A DNA stretch of 64,000 bases, taken from Lingula anatina. Its lineage: Eukaryota > Brachiopoda > Lingulata > Lingulida > Lingulidae. Shown here piece after piece: positions 1 to 13,414 of the stretch (within the stretch, counting starts at the first letter, position 1; every line of letters begins with the position of its first letter). The notes under the pieces were generated by a model, which saw only the letters and a program-made list of their open reading frames with translations, was not told the DNA's origin and ran no database searches. The position numbers and the translations under genes were made by a program. The stretch lies in assembly GCF_001039355.2 (NCBI RefSeq), contig NW_019775412.1, positions 62,001-126,000 on the forward strand. The letters run 5' to 3'.

Positions 1-3000
1 TTGCAAAAAGATTTCAGTAATTTTCTTGCTGTCATGCAGGTTCGATCGTGATACGGTACAAGAAGAAATCCAATCAGCCGAAGTCACAAAACGTTCCTGT
101 CTTTTGGAATCATTTCTCTTTGTTCTACACCTGCTGACTCGCGACAAGTGAAACCCAGGCGGTTTCGTTTTATAATCAGTTTAACGTTTCATCGCATGCT
201 CGCTTTTATTAGAAAAGAACTACTGACGGGGATTGGTGCTATATTTATAATGTGCCGGTCTGCAATGAGCATATCTTATATCAAACTACACCAAATAAGT
301 GTTTTTCTTCGTGCAGAAATTAAATATCAAATGTGCGCAAAAGGTTAAGCCAATGTTGTTCACAAACGGAAAAATTCTTTTTATGGAAATTTTCTGTTTT
401 GTGAAATCTTAAACCGCATAGTGCCATGGTTTGAAATGAAGCCTTTAATAAGATGAACAGAATATCTCATTAGATAACCACACTACCTATGACATTGATT
501 AACAAATACATCAAGAAGTATCCAATTTGTTATTGACCATAATTTGATACGCGTTAACTTTTTTTCGTCATCACAACGGAAAAACAATTATTTCAGCGAA
601 TAAGTCGTTTCGGTTATCTTTCTGAAACACATATTTGTTTTAATCCGTTGTTAATATCAGTCTGTGAAAAAAAGGATGAACATGTAAAGATAGTTTGATA
701 AAAGAATGTATAATGTTTACATATTTCATCACGTGGCTTTGACGTTATGCAGGACTGGACTGCAGTCTTTTTTCAACAGGGTGCGACTTCAGTTTTATCG
801 TTTGAAACAAGTCAGCATAGATATACCCTCTATACCATCATATTTAATTCGGGACTTTTCCTCTGACTTTTCATTCATCTCGAGACACATCTGTGAATAT
901 CAAGTGAAAAATTAATCTGTGGCCCTGGTAGAGGGCAGCATAAACACAGGTATTTGACGACGTCCGAGGCAGCACACTGAGACCCTATAACAAAATGGCC
1001 TCTGCTTCTTAAAACGAGCCCTGTTTCTCCTTCCTTCAATATAATACGTCCGATCACGTGAAAGAGTGCTTTTTTCACGATCCCATAGTAGTTTTGCAAA
1101 GTAATCGCAGGGGCTTGCCGTGTCAGTGGTCTATGTTCTGGGTATTTTCATTTCGTTTTCAGTTAATAATTGAAATCAATTTTTCGTATTATATGGCGCG
1201 GAAGGTCGATAATTATTAGGTTAAAGAGGCAAGAGAAAATAACCTTGGAGTGTTTCTACATATATAAACAATATCCGATGAGTCTTAATTGAATTGTTTC
1301 CCCACAAATGTGGCCGGCGGGTCATTCGCTCTATCTGTAATAAGAAGAGAGTGTTTAAGATTGCCTCCGCAGAAAGAAGCAATCCCATTTTCACGAGGAA
1401 GTTTTAATCATTTTTATTGCATTAGTCCCACGATGATATATGCACAAATGTGCGTTCGGCTGGGTTGAGAGTAATTTAAAAAACGGCTCTGGAGAACCGT
1501 TCGAGATGCATTATCGGGTACCCGCCATAGCAAACGTCGTGTTCTTGTGAGTTAGTTGTTCTCACAGCTCATCTCCCAGTCTTAACAGCTTGTCTTCAAG
1601 GGTAATTCAATGTGTACCGAGTAGTTGGAGATAAAATAAATTTATATTTCACTCCGCACCGGTGCAGGTCAGGTCTCTAACCTTAATGCCTGTATTTCGT
1701 CTGATTTGTGCTAGAAATCTCCATATACTGACAGGGAAATGCGGCTTTTATTTAGAAGGAATGTCGGGGACAGAAACTTCGAGTGATGGACTTCTGCCTT
1801 ATTGCTCTCTTAGGCCAGAAAATCAATATCTGGACCGTATTAAGAAACGTAAACGTTTGGACCCGTTGACAAAAGCGCAACCCGTCAACGTTCCTTTGCA
1901 ACTACTTTACTTGACATCCACAACCGAAAACGAGTGTGTTTTATGCCTACACTGACGCTTTCTCATTACTTCAATTTTTTGTATTTTAAAAATCTTTTTT
2001 ATTATTAATAAATTGATTAAATGATTTTCTAATTTAATTATTATTATTATTATTACTTCTTCGTTCACGTTGTTTTCTCTCCAATGGTTTAGCGACCAAG
2101 ACACGTAGCTATGACGCAGATCATTAGTCGCATTCTGCACAAACCTCTGCCCTATACCGTTTCTTGCAGGGTTTTTTGGTCCCGTATGATGCCACAGAGT
2201 GCCGACAGTCTCGTTTTTATGCTGTAATGGATGATCTTCATTAAAAAAAATTAAAAACCAAAGATTCTTCTTTGTTGTATAAAAAATTCTCTAAATAGCA
2301 CTCAAATGTTTGGAAGTTTTTTTATGTAGACCAAAAGGCTCTTCTCTCATAATTTCAATGTCGTTTACAGGAATCACGGCTCGCCCAGAGAAAGTGATTC
2401 TGTGTCAACCAATGTATTGCCATATTTCCAACTTGTGCCAAATAGTTATGATTTATATTCAGAAATTAAGCTAATGAACAATTTTGTTCATTTATTGCCA
2501 AATTGTTTTATTGTTCTGTACAGAGGAATGCCTTAAACATCGAGTGACGATCGACAGATGTGGCTTGAGAGCACGGGTGTTTCTTTGGGACATCTAACTA
2601 AACCGTTGTGTACAAGTTATGAATTGTATAATCTTCAATTAAGCTCAATTTTTCTTTCATATGTTAAATTACCTCTATTTAATTTTAGGTTTGCTGATAT
2701 AAGACATGGTTGTTGACGCCAACCGTCCCACGGTAGCACTACTGTCCAGGTTGGTAATTTGGAGGCGTTACTTTGAAGGAGGAACACTATATCCACTCGG
2801 CAGGAAGACCGCGCTGTAGTGGAACACTAATGCACTTGGAAGAACAATAGTCTTTCCTATCACACTTGTTTGTTTGTCTGTGGTACTGTAAAGCACTGCG
2901 GTTTGAGTGAACTGTGAGACGTAACATTGTTTTGCCGCCAACCAAGTCGAAGAAAAGGGTCAGACGCTATGACATGAATGCTTCTGTACATTAAAATGAT

Positions 3001-6000
3001 ACTCCTGTATCTTGGCAAGTTTCACGAGGACCTGGACACAGATACAGGTATTATCTAGACGCCTAGGAGCATTGTAAAGGTTGACGATATTCTGGAAAGA
3101 TAAAGGCTGTCGACAAAGAATACAGCACGCAGAACCCGATGCCGCAACGCTCAACTTTCTTTAGCGTGATGGTTATGATTAAATGAGAACGATAAGAATA
3201 CTGTTACTTTCTATATGTGAAACTGAATACCTCATGTATCCAAGGACAAAGAGAAGAAAAGCAAGTTTGATCAAGAGAAAAATGCAAGAATTTATTATAT
3301 GCAAAGGATTGTAGCTTTAATAAGTCGCAGACCGCGTTCAGCACGGTTTTGACAACTAACTTCAGGAAGCAAACGCTTGCATACATCCACGCTGTGAGCC
3401 GCCCCTGTAACCTTTGACCTTTGCGGTCAATTTTGATAGGGTGGGCTAATTATTGGAAAACGTGGGCCTTGAAGCGTGGTCTAGACGTTGATTGCCATGG
3501 CTTGCGTTTTATAAAATCTGATCTTATTGAATCCTAACAGTTGTAAACCTGTTCTGCGACTGCCAACTTGTCCTCTCCAATGGTGGCTCAAGGGAATTCG
3601 GGAAGACTTTTTAAAAATATTTTTTCGTTACGTATGATAAAAATGCCAATGCATCTTGATACGTGTGACAGAAAAGGTATTTTTCTTATGTTGTTCCGTA
3701 CATTTGCCAGCATTTTCTGTCTACTAATATGATCAGATTCTTGAGGAAAAAGAGCAACTAATATTGGATTTTGAAGCAGAATTACCGACCGTTTTCAAAA
3801 TCGAATTTGTAATTCAAACCAAAACTAATAATCAGACACGATTTATTGGACTCTGTCACTAATATCCCTCCCTTATTTCTTTATCGTGAATTATGGCAAA
3901 ACTCGCCTAATCATTAGGTCACTGTTATTATGATAGCATGACTTGAATGTCATTTTTATCCCGGTGTCTCGTACGGGAGAGTCCCCTGTCGTATAGGGCC
4001 CGGTTCCTATGGATTTGTACAGGCAAGTCCCGTTCTAAATTTGACACACTGACGTCACGATAACTCTAACCTGTATGAATGAAACGAAGGGCGGATTCTC
4101 AAGACCCTCTGTTTTATAACGTCGGTCACACCAAGTGGCTTTCAATCATTATTTTGTAAATAGGAGCTTTTTTTTTTAGCAAATTTATATTAACATGGCA
4201 GAGGAAATTTGCGGATTGTAGATGGTTTATTGGAAAGATTTTAAAACAGTAGACATTGTCTGGTGCTTCACAATTTGCTTTTCATCTCAAAAGTTCTTTT
4301 AGTTAAAGGATAACACTAGGGCTTGTTTTCAGTTCCAGATTGCTTCCTTTTTTTGTTCTGGCCTCTCCAATTTTCCGTAGACTTTTTGAAGCATTCCAAT
4401 GTACTGGTTGGCCAACTTTTTATTAAAGCATTGAGGAACATGTCAAACAGCATTAACGTTAAGGACTTGGTGAATTATTTATATTGAGTATATTGTTGAT
4501 AGACCTTGCTGTATATATAGATAATATCATTATTTATTTTTGTGAAATTGCCAAAGGTGAGGAATGTGTTATGTGTAAGTGCTTATTGTAGGTAGTTGTT
4601 AAATCACCGCACTTGCGTGTACTTGAATCATTCAGCCATATTAGAAGATATTTAGTTGGATAGGTATTCCCAGTTTAATACTGCAATTTTTGATGCATCG
4701 GTGTTACATATACCGAAACAAGTATAAATAGATTTTTGCTCATCTCATTCAGAAATTCATTATACCTGTTGGTTCTCGTGTACGGTGTATGCATTTTAAG
4801 TTAATTCATAACTGTTTCATTCAGTAACGTTGTAACACTTCATTATCCCACGTTTAAACTTAAAACCAGCAAAAGATGATCACCGTGTTCGGTAAAATCA
4901 TTTAGTAAATTTAGTAATTGACAAAATTTCCTTCGGAGTAAGGTATTTTAGTCACTTCAGATTGTTTCACTCAATCATGTCTTGGTACAACCATTGCCCC
5001 CTTGGTGTGGGGTTTGGGGCCTGCTCAAGGGCCCGGAAAATTTTTTGGTAATTTGGAGAGCCAACAGTGCCCCTTGGTACGGTTGAGAACTATGATTTAG
5101 CTAGTCAAAATTCTAATTTCAAGAGGGGAATATTGGTGTGGTATATATTTTTCAGAAACTGCCACTGATTGTAACGACCGAACCAAAGCGTATATGACAA
5201 TATATAAAGTTGGCCGACGTTATTGAGTGCATTGTAACTCCATATCCATAAATTTTGGTATGTTGGTTATAGTGTTGTGCAGTATTTTAATTACATGTGC
5301 CGCACAGGTAACAGTCCATATTAATTTTGTTATCGTGGTTTATATCTACAGAGCATTTTGCGTTTGTTTTTTTTTCTTACAAATTACATAAAAGTTGCCG
5401 TTGGATACGCAGATATTATGGGGACGTTGAAGTTATTGTAAATCTTTGAAATCAATGGACTTGGCCATGTTTGTTTGGGCCCGGTTATTAGTACTGGTTT
5501 AAAGCAATATTTTGTCATTTCTCATAATAATGTAAGGTACTTAGTCTTTATATTTTGCCCCCAGATGCTCATTATTATTAAGTGGTATTCCAGCCGGGTA
5601 TTTTTTACATGTGGTGTGTAACTTCTTTGTGAATACATCAGTTATTGCTCGAATTCATATTGTTGATAAATGTTGTTTTCAAATAAACAATCGAAGAAAA
5701 TATGAGGGTGACATTCGTTTTGTTTTTTTCTGTAGGCCTACAGTAGGCTACAATCACCAGCACCAGTACCTTTGAAACTGAACAACCACCAGGAACGAAT
5801 TACCAGTATATTCTTTATTAATTTATTTCCTATTTGATATTTTCTTTTTCGGTTATTTGATACGTAGAGCTGTCGAAGATATCTACATTGTATCTTTCTC
5901 TGGTGGCATATTATAATGAAGAGTGCGGTTTCTTTGTAAGGCGCACCTTGGGCACATCCTGTTGAGGCATATGTTAATAAGAACTAAGCAATTATTCAAG

Positions 6001-6005
6001 CATTG

Positions 6006-6008
<3 letters not shown>

Positions 6009-6061
<53 letters not shown>
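6009..6061. repeat. (AT)n microsatellite
   Basis: About 26 uninterrupted AT dinucleotides in intergenic DNA. Similar AT tracts recur at 14131-14193, 23406-23462, 25486-25575, 43122-43178 and 52821-52863. Confidence 0.95.
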
Positions 6062-6066
<5 letters not shown>

Positions 6067-7259
6067 CAAAACCGAACTATATTTGATAAGTACTAGGTTT
6101 TATTGAGAAATGATGTAAAACAGTTATCGTTATTATTTTTGGTCCACTGTATAGAAGTCAGTGAGATCTGAGTAGCTGTACTGGGCCAAGTACGACTCAG
6201 CTCGGTCAAGGTCTAGGTGAGGCCGCCATACTAACTGTTTCTATAAGTAAATGACTTGTCAGTCCTGAACTCCAGAGGAAAAAAACGTTTAAAACACTTT
6301 CCTGTGCTGGTTACGCTTTATTGGCCTATGAAGAGAGCGACCGGCAGCGAATTAAAAACGATAGAATCGTTGTTGTAAGTGGTGACGCAATGTTAAACAT
6401 AACCGGTTTAGAAATATTCTAGCTGTCTGGAGTGGGAAATTTGATCAGGGGAGGCACAGGAAGAATATGCTGCCAATTTTTGCTAAACAGATCCAATAAT
6501 TGTAATGTCTTTTACTACCTTGGTTTACCCTGGGAGACTCCAGCGTGATTCAGTTTAAGCAAGGTCACTTGCCAGACCAGCCAGTCGAGACTCTGAAACA
6601 AAGAAGTTTCAACTGATACAGCGCAGTAGTGACTATCATTCGTAGAAGACGCAGTATTGATATAAAAAAGGTCCATGTTACTGTATTCCCTCTTAAGTTT
6701 TGTGCCTCCCTTGTATAAACATTTATGTGTAGAAATTTAAAGTGAAAGGCGATTGAGTGAGGAGCCTAAAAAAAGTATTTTTAAAGATACAGGTATCAAC
6801 AGTCGCATTAGTGGAAAATCAAACAAGGATGGAAACAGGTCTGAAGTGAAATATTGCAAAAAACAAGTATTGCTGATTTTTGTAAGTTTAATTGAACTGT
6901 AGTTCAAAGTTTTACATTTAATACGCCACACTGTGTACACATTTAACAGACGTCTGGGTGGTCTAGTTCTTTGGAATCATTATATTGCCAATTAACCGCA
7001 TTTGAGGCAACTTTTTGCTCTACGAAATGTCAAAGATTGATACATTAGTGAAATAAAAAAAACTTTCCAACCTGCACTGCGAAATAATTAGACGCCTTAA
7101 ATGTGTTGATACAATAAATTTATCCTACAAGCGACTGGGTCTGTATAAAGCTGTTATTTGTTACTGAATTTTAAGACTTACACAAGAATGGGCTCAATGC
7201 ACACATGTCCAGGGACTGTTCGTAATGAATTTTGTCGACTTAGCTTATGCGCACTAATT

Positions 7260-7300
7260 CCACGGGGACTCTCGCTGATTGCAATCAAATTAACAGACTA
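7260..7300 (+). repeat. Dispersed repeat family, copy 1
   Basis: Carries the core GCAATCAAATTAACAGA preceded by CACGGGGACTCTCGCTGAT. The same pair of blocks is seen at 10872-10915, in both arms of an inverted structure at 12529-12716, and in part at 26096-26145. This points to a short interspersed, possibly MITE-like, family. Confidence 0.55.
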
Positions 7301-8989
7301 ACCAGGGACTAACTTTGAATGTAGAAATAGATTCATTAACCATTGGTAAGTATGGGAAAAGTGTTGTTTACCCCAGGAAAATTCATTTTTTGGCCAAAAC
7401 GAACAATTATTATCCCTTTAACTTGATTAACGCTCCAAAACCGCCTTTTCTCCCCCAGGAAGACCAGAAAACGGATTTGGTTAACTTGCTCCTGTTTTGT
7501 GATTCAAAGATGTTGCCTCTCTTTTAGTGAGACCATGTTACGTCTGTCAAACGAACCGGACGGGTTCAACATGTGTCACATGTATCCAGAAATACTCGTA
7601 TTTTTTTTATGAAGTCAACCGAAAAACAATTTAAAAGACTAGTCTATGGAAAATGCAAAACGAGCCAACCTTTAATCAGTCTTGATATATTTAAATGTAA
7701 TGTGATGTTCATTTCAATTTCATAAACATCAGATTCACGAGGAGAAATCTTAAATGAATGATTTTGCTTACATCATAATAGCTTTACTTAAGGGGCAACC
7801 AAGCAGAACTATAGGCCATAGAATGATTTTTCTTATTAACATTAATCTCATAACGTTTTGTAAAACGAGTAAGAGCGTGTAGTGCTCTGTAACGCATTTG
7901 GCTCAACCATCCATTAGCACAGCTACCACATTAATATCTCTGCATATACAGGAGCGGTTTCTCCACGGGATTTACCCGCCAAAATGAATTTTTCTAAGGT
8001 AAAGAGCAGTTTCTCCTACTCGCAAAGTATTATTGGACATGTCCCTACAATGTGCGCTAGTCTTTGACATGGCAAAAATTAATTACCCGGCCGATTTTGA
8101 CACTTTCCCCTTTATCACCAACACGCAACATATCCAAAACCGCTGACAAAATAACGGTCTACACACTAGTTTTTGAGTTCACATAGTTTTTACTTTTTGA
8201 GTCATTGTCGTTTTAAAAGGAGTGTTAGACTGGCGAATATCAGTAATGACGATTAAAGCATAAGTTATGTACTGTTTATACAGGGTTGTACAGAGTTGGC
8301 AAAGGCGCCGTTGCAGAGGGTTTTTAATGCATGGGTGTGACAAAGTTCCTTCCTCTCTAATTAAGTGCTAGACAGTATTAATTCTTATGCTTTTCTTGGA
8401 AAAGTAAAATTATAACTTAATGGGGGAGAGGGTGTAAGAATACTCGTTAATTGCCATGTTATTTTGTTTAATGCCAAGAGTTTGGTGAAGCAGTTGGAAA
8501 ACAACCGTCATTAGTTCACACTGTGTTATAGATATGAAGGCCATGTAATGACATACTGGGACTGCTTTAATCATAGAGGTAGATGCTTACAATAATAACA
8601 CAAAACAACACCATTATGACTGCAGTGTTTATCACTTTATTTTAAAATAATTTTAATAAATGCATACAAATAAATTTCTCAAGCTTAAATTATATAAATA
8701 TCTAAAATTTTACCATTTTTTTCCTCCATATATTTTTCAATTAAAAGAAATAGTAAAATTTCACTTGATAATTTGATGGTTCCTTTTTATATTCTTTGAT
8801 TCTCTTCAATTTTATTAAAAGTAAAGTTTGCAAACACAACAATAATGCGTAGATTTGTAACTGTTCAAAGCTTAAGTTCCTGAAGGAAAACTTGCTTCAG
8901 GTTCATAATGAGAAAAGGACTCTTATACATGCATGAACACAGCATCTACTAGTATAAGCCATTTCCCATGTCACAAATATTTTCTGCGT

Positions 8990-9320
8990 TGACACTTCAC
9001 TAGTGTCAACAATGTCACAATCATGTCAACAATATGTCACAGTTTATGTCTATGTCTCCTGTGTTTTACATGTTGATGTCATGACAGTGTCATCAAAGTC
9101 ACTATCCTGTCAACAACATGTCAATTTGTCTCCTGTGATTTATATGTTGATGTAGAAGCGGTGCCTACAATGTCACTATCCTGTCAACAACACGTCAGTT
9201 TGTCTCCTGTGTTTTATATGTTGATATAGTGATGTAGTGTCTTCAATGTCACAATCATGTCAACACCATGTCACAGTTTATGTCTCCTGAGTTTTATGTG
9301 TAGATGTAGTGTGATCAGTA
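8990..9320. repeat. Minisatellite, 74-80 bp unit, overlapping the WDR38 stop codon
   Basis: The block TGTCTCCTG followed by GTTTTA-like sequence recurs at 9053, 9127, 9201 and 9281, each with the same neighbouring CTGTCAACA and ATGTCA words. Spacing is 74, 74 and 80 bp. The last copy, at 9273-9320, lies inside the final coding exon of the WDR38-like gene on the minus strand and supplies its last codons and stop. The other copies are in the 3' UTR. Confidence 0.8.
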
Positions 9321-9508
9321 TCAGCTGTGTCCTCATTAGAAAGATTGTGCCACACTCGTGGGGCAGCTGTCATTGTCACCTGAGCGGCACCTGATGCCAC
9401 CAATATTCCACTTGATGTAAAGGCACAGTGCTGGGCAGTGTCTGTCTCTCCCTGGAATTAATAATAAAAAAGATTTAAACCCATGTCAATTTGCAAAGGT
9501 CAAAACAG

Positions 9509-9559
<51 letters not shown>

Positions 9560-12500
9560 TTGCCACTTAAGAGGTCTCAAATATATTAATGTAACAAGTC
9601 TAACTTTTTGTCCTTTCAGAACTGACTCCTCCACAAATAATAATAACAATAATAATAATTTATTTAAAAAGTTTTATATTATTTAATGGTGTTAGTAAAT
9701 GAGAATGTTCAAACACATAAGAAAATCAGGAAAAATTATCATTGTAATGTTAAAATAGCATACATACTAAAAACTTTCCACTAAAGTATGAATTTCTCAA
9801 ATACTCTAAAAGGCAATATGGATATTTAAATGAAGACTATAAACCATACCATGATACCTCACCTCTAAAACCTTATCACAGTGTCCAGTCACCACGTCCC
9901 AAATTCTGACCGTCTCGTCATCGGCCACACTGGCCAGGTAGCAACTGTCAGGCGAGAAGATGACCGCCTGGACCCAACCACTGTGTCCTTCCAGCACATG
10001 GAACAGTTTGCCAGTTTTGGGGTTCCACAAACGGATGGTTTTGTCCCAAGAGCAGGAGGCCTGTTTGGGGTGAAATAGACAGTGAGAGGAGTGATTGCTA
10101 CTAGTAAGTTAATACTTCAAATATACTCAGTCTTTGTGTGTGTTCACAATGAAACTATTGTATACTATGTAGATTCATCCAACTCTTCGGTGAGTCTTGC
10201 AGATTAACAGAATGACACGTCTCATCGAGCAGCTTGGGGGTATTATCTTATGTGTTTGCTCAGCTTCTGGAAGATTTTTTTAAATTTGATTTGACTGCAC
10301 ACAAAAAATAATCACCCCAATCATGGTGAGAGCTGACATATACATGATATAGAGGACAGTGACTTACACGACTCATGGAGCATGTACAAAAGAAGCATAG
10401 AAAAAAATATACTGTATGAAGATACAGGGCCCAGATACTACCACATGTACATACCAGCATTCCTTCCCGGGAGAAAGCCACTCCATGTATATTGCCTTTG
10501 TGTCCCGTGAGCACAGTGACTTCATCTGAGCCGTCTATACTCTGTAGTGTCCATAGTCTTACTGTATGGTCCCATGAACCTGTAGCCTAGAGTGAAAGAT
10601 AACACACTGATACATGGGTTCTATATACTCTGTAGTGTCCACAGTCTTACTGTGTGGTCCCATGAACCTGTAGCCTAGAGAGAAAGATAACACACTGATA
10701 CATGGGTTCTATATACTCTGTAGTGTCCATAGTCTTACTGTGTGGTCCCATGAACCTGTAGCCTAGAGAGAAAGATAACACACTGATACATGGGTTCTAT
10801 ATACTCTGTAGTGTCCATAGTCTTAGAGGTCGTTCAGAAGCAGTTAGGCCAGCTTGTGTTGTATGACCCAACTTCACGGGGACCCTTGTTGACTGCAATC
10901 AGATTAACAAACTTACAAGCCTCCTTTTGTTTCCAACATACTTGTTTAACCACCAGCTTCTCAGTATTCTAATTCTATACAGCATGGAATTAGTGTGTAA
11001 AAGCTATTGCAACCAAATGCATTCATTCTTTAAAAAAAATGGAATGTTGAAGCTGGTATTATAATTACCTCAACTTACTTCAAAGCACTAGTAAACAGAC
11101 TTACCAGCCACTCTCCTTTATATGATATGGCAACTGATTGCACTAAGTTTTCATGTCCTTCAAATATGCGTAATGGAAACCCTTTCTGAAAGACAAAATA
11201 AACTAAATCATATGAAAATTACAAAGGGCAAAAAAAATAAATAAATAAATAAATAAATAAAAAATAAATAAATACATTTTAAGTAGTACCTGTGGCCAAT
11301 ATAAAATCTGTTTCCTTTTCTATGGGAAAAATAAATATTTTGTGTATAGTAAGCTCTTTAAAGCTTTTCAACCCTATAATTTTGAAACAAAATATGAACA
11401 AGCATTCAGTATGTTGTTGTTATAGTGTATTCAAATACAGTTTCTTACTTGACACCAGTCTACATTTCATATATTTATTTACAGTCTAAAAATCAAATAT
11501 CAGATTCTGAAAGATAGGAATATACATATTTTATGTACTAATACATGTACCACACCCACTGACAAATGCAACACATACAGGAGGCACAAGCTCCCCTCCC
11601 CCCTTTGAAATTGCAAAGCTTCCCTAAAACAGCTTTTTAATATGCAGACATATGCACTGGTGTAAAAGTCACGTGTTTATATGTATCCAGTATCTCTCCC
11701 CTTCTCCCCTCCCTCTGAACACAATAAACTCCTGGGTCTACCACAACACACTCTACCTCCACATCCCACAACATGGCAGTTCTGTCCCAGGAGCCAGATG
11801 CCAGGGTTTTCACATCAAATGAGAAGATTATACACTCCACACTCTTTGTATGGCCTGAAAATATCAATCAGTAGTGTCATTAGGGGGAACGCAAGCTTCT
11901 AAATTAGATTTTAAGAAAATTATGATCATTTATATTTTGCTTAGTGGAAGTCTGTGTTCTCAGAGTGCTCTCCAATCAGCATAATTACTCATTTAATTTG
12001 AACAAAATAAATAAATCTCCCCTCCACAAAGTAATGCTTTGATAGTAATACCATATGCTGATTCAGTAATTTTGGAATATTACTTGCCTTTGAGCTAAAA
12101 AGTACATTTTTATGACTAAAAAATAATAAATCTAGAAGAGTGAGAGTGAGTAAATAAGTCAGGCATTCAAAAATTTTAAGGAAATACTGTATACAACTCT
12201 TTTACCTTGTAAGACGTGAAGCAGAACCGCATCTCTTGTTCTCCAGATCCTGATGGTCTTATCATAGGAGGCACTGGCAAAGCACTTGCTGTTTGAAGCT
12301 ACAGCAACGGATTTCACTGCACCTAATAAAATAAAAAGGTTTGGTGAACAACTGCTTAGAAAGAAAAAAAAAAGACAATAAGTTACTTTCTTAGATGCAA
12401 ATAGCAATAATGAAGAGCAAAGCTTTTAAACCACGTTCCTGAGTACTGTCAATAAGTACAATTCAGATAATGAAAGATTTTACAAGACAAAGGGCTGATT

Positions 12501-13414
12501 CCCAATGACATTATTGTTCTACATAGATCGTTCCAACTCTTCGGGGGCTTCTCCTGAATGCAATCTGATTAACAGATTTAGACTCTCCCTCTTGGCAAAG
12601 AATAGAATATGGAAAAAAATTGTGATTACATGAGTAAGCTGGAAACAAGGGGAGGTGTGGTTTAAAATCTGTTAATCTGATTGCATTCAGCGAGAGTCAC
12701 TGTGGAGATGGATCAATCTAGCTAGAAGGACAGTATAATTAGAAATGAGCCCATAGATGTAACTGATGCTGATTTATGGAGTATTTAAGTATAAAACGAC
12801 CTGAGTTACACATCAATGCTATTAAAAAAGGCCACTGAACCTGTATGCCCCTTTAATTTGCACACCAGTTTCCCAGTCTGGACATTAAACACTCGGACTC
12901 TGTGGTCATCACATCCTGTCACCATCATCTCAAAGTCTGTGGAAAAGGCAACAGTATTGACCTGAGGAAGGCAGAAATAGCGTGATTTAGACAACAACAT
13001 ACATGTATATCAGTAAGTGACACTGTTAAAGATACAAATAAACTGGATTTTTACATTTGACTTGATTACTTGAGAAAGACAAGTATTTTGATAAAGATAA
13101 TATAAAATGTATTAAGTGATAAAGCTATAAGTAAACTTGGGATTATTTGGTTACTTGAGCATATTATTTTCAACAAGACTATTCAATATAAAAAAAAATC
13201 TTCAAAATTAAGTGCTAACAATGTCTCCATAGTCCAAAATTGGGGCACTTCTTTAGCAAACTCAGGGCAGTTAAAGAGATAAGTCCAACCCTACAAGTGT
13301 CTGCATAAAGGTAAAAAATTTACTTGGTTAATTTTTATTTTTACACACCTCGTCTTTGTGACCGCTGAACTTCTTCACGTCCAGGTAGTGAAATTCCTCG
13401 ACGTTTGGAAACAT
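9278..13414 (-). CDS. WDR38: WD repeat-containing protein 38 (eight exons)
   Basis: The protein is predicted to be a seven-bladed beta-propeller scaffold; WDR38 has no well-defined biochemical role. Coding exons on the minus strand are 13349-13414, 12841-12961, 12206-12322, 11757-11854, 11105-11185, 10455-10586, 9863-10060 and 9278-9451. All junctions are GT/AG and phase-consistent, giving 328 codons plus stop; human WDR38 is of similar length. It starts MFPNVEEFHYLDVKKFSGHK and carries successive GH...D...W repeats such as YDKTIRIW, GSWDRTAMLW, GSWDHTVRLW, CSWDKTIRLW and DDETVRIW. The last repeat is degenerate (HCAFTSSGILVASGAA), as I recall for WDR38 itself. A putative AATAAA lies near 8637. 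The gene is divergent from the transporter gene at 14548. Two tandem repeats overlap its exons (10537-10826 and 8990-9320). Confidence 0.9.
9511..9557. repeat. (CA)n microsatellite
   Basis: About 23 CA units in the last WDR38 intron, some 55 bp upstream of the final acceptor in transcript order. Confidence 0.95.
10537..10826. repeat. 88-bp tandem repeat copying the WDR38 exon 6 acceptor
   Basis: The word TCTGTAGTGTCC starts at 10541, 10629, 10717 and 10805, an exact 88-bp period: three full copies plus a partial fourth. On the minus strand each full unit contains a branch/pyrimidine tract, the acceptor CTCTAG, and the first 17 codons of exon 6 (ATGSWDHTVRLWTLQS). Only the copy ending at 10586 continues into the rest of the exon; the others run into an in-frame TAG right after the copied codons. 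Copies differ at very few bases, so the expansion looks recent. Confidence 0.93.
10872..10915 (+). repeat. Dispersed repeat family, copy 2
   Basis: Contains TTCACGGGGACCCTTGTTGA followed by CTGCAATCAGATTAACAAAC. It aligns with the copies at 7260 and 12529 and lies in a WDR38 intron, just beyond the 88-bp tandem repeat. Confidence 0.5.
11232..11275. repeat. (AAAT)n microsatellite
   Basis: Tetranucleotide AAAT run in a WDR38 intron, about 45 bp outside exon 5. Confidence 0.85.
12529..12716. mobile_element. Inverted (fold-back) MITE-like element
   Basis: The left arm, 12529-12585, reads inward through GAATGCAATCTGATTAACAG. The right arm, 12661-12716, is its approximate reverse complement (CTGTTAATCTGATTGCATTC). 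About 75 bp of unrelated DNA separates the arms. The arms match the single copies at 7260 and 10872. No transposase is present, so this would be a non-autonomous element in a WDR38 intron. Ends and target-site duplication were not resolved. Confidence 0.6.

Larger units (their letters stand above)
1..8600. other. No convincing gene; possible terminal exon at left edge
   Basis: I see no conserved protein in this stretch on either strand; all open frames are short and unlike known families. At the very left, a good acceptor (pyrimidines then TGCAG, ending at base 40) opens two frames, one stopping at TGA 135-137 and one at TGA 148-150. Either could be the last exon of a gene off the left edge, but nothing identifies it. 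The rest is AT-rich, with an AT microsatellite at 6009-6061 and a copy of a dispersed repeat near 7260-7300. Confidence 0.4.

Noticed and set aside
1-150. Possible C-terminal exon at the left edge
   Set aside because: The acceptor is good, but two frames are equally open and neither tail is recognisable; not called as a gene.
8990-9320. CRISPR-like array
   Set aside because: Repeats are contiguous 74-80 bp units without unique spacers, in a eukaryotic 3' UTR; this is a minisatellite.
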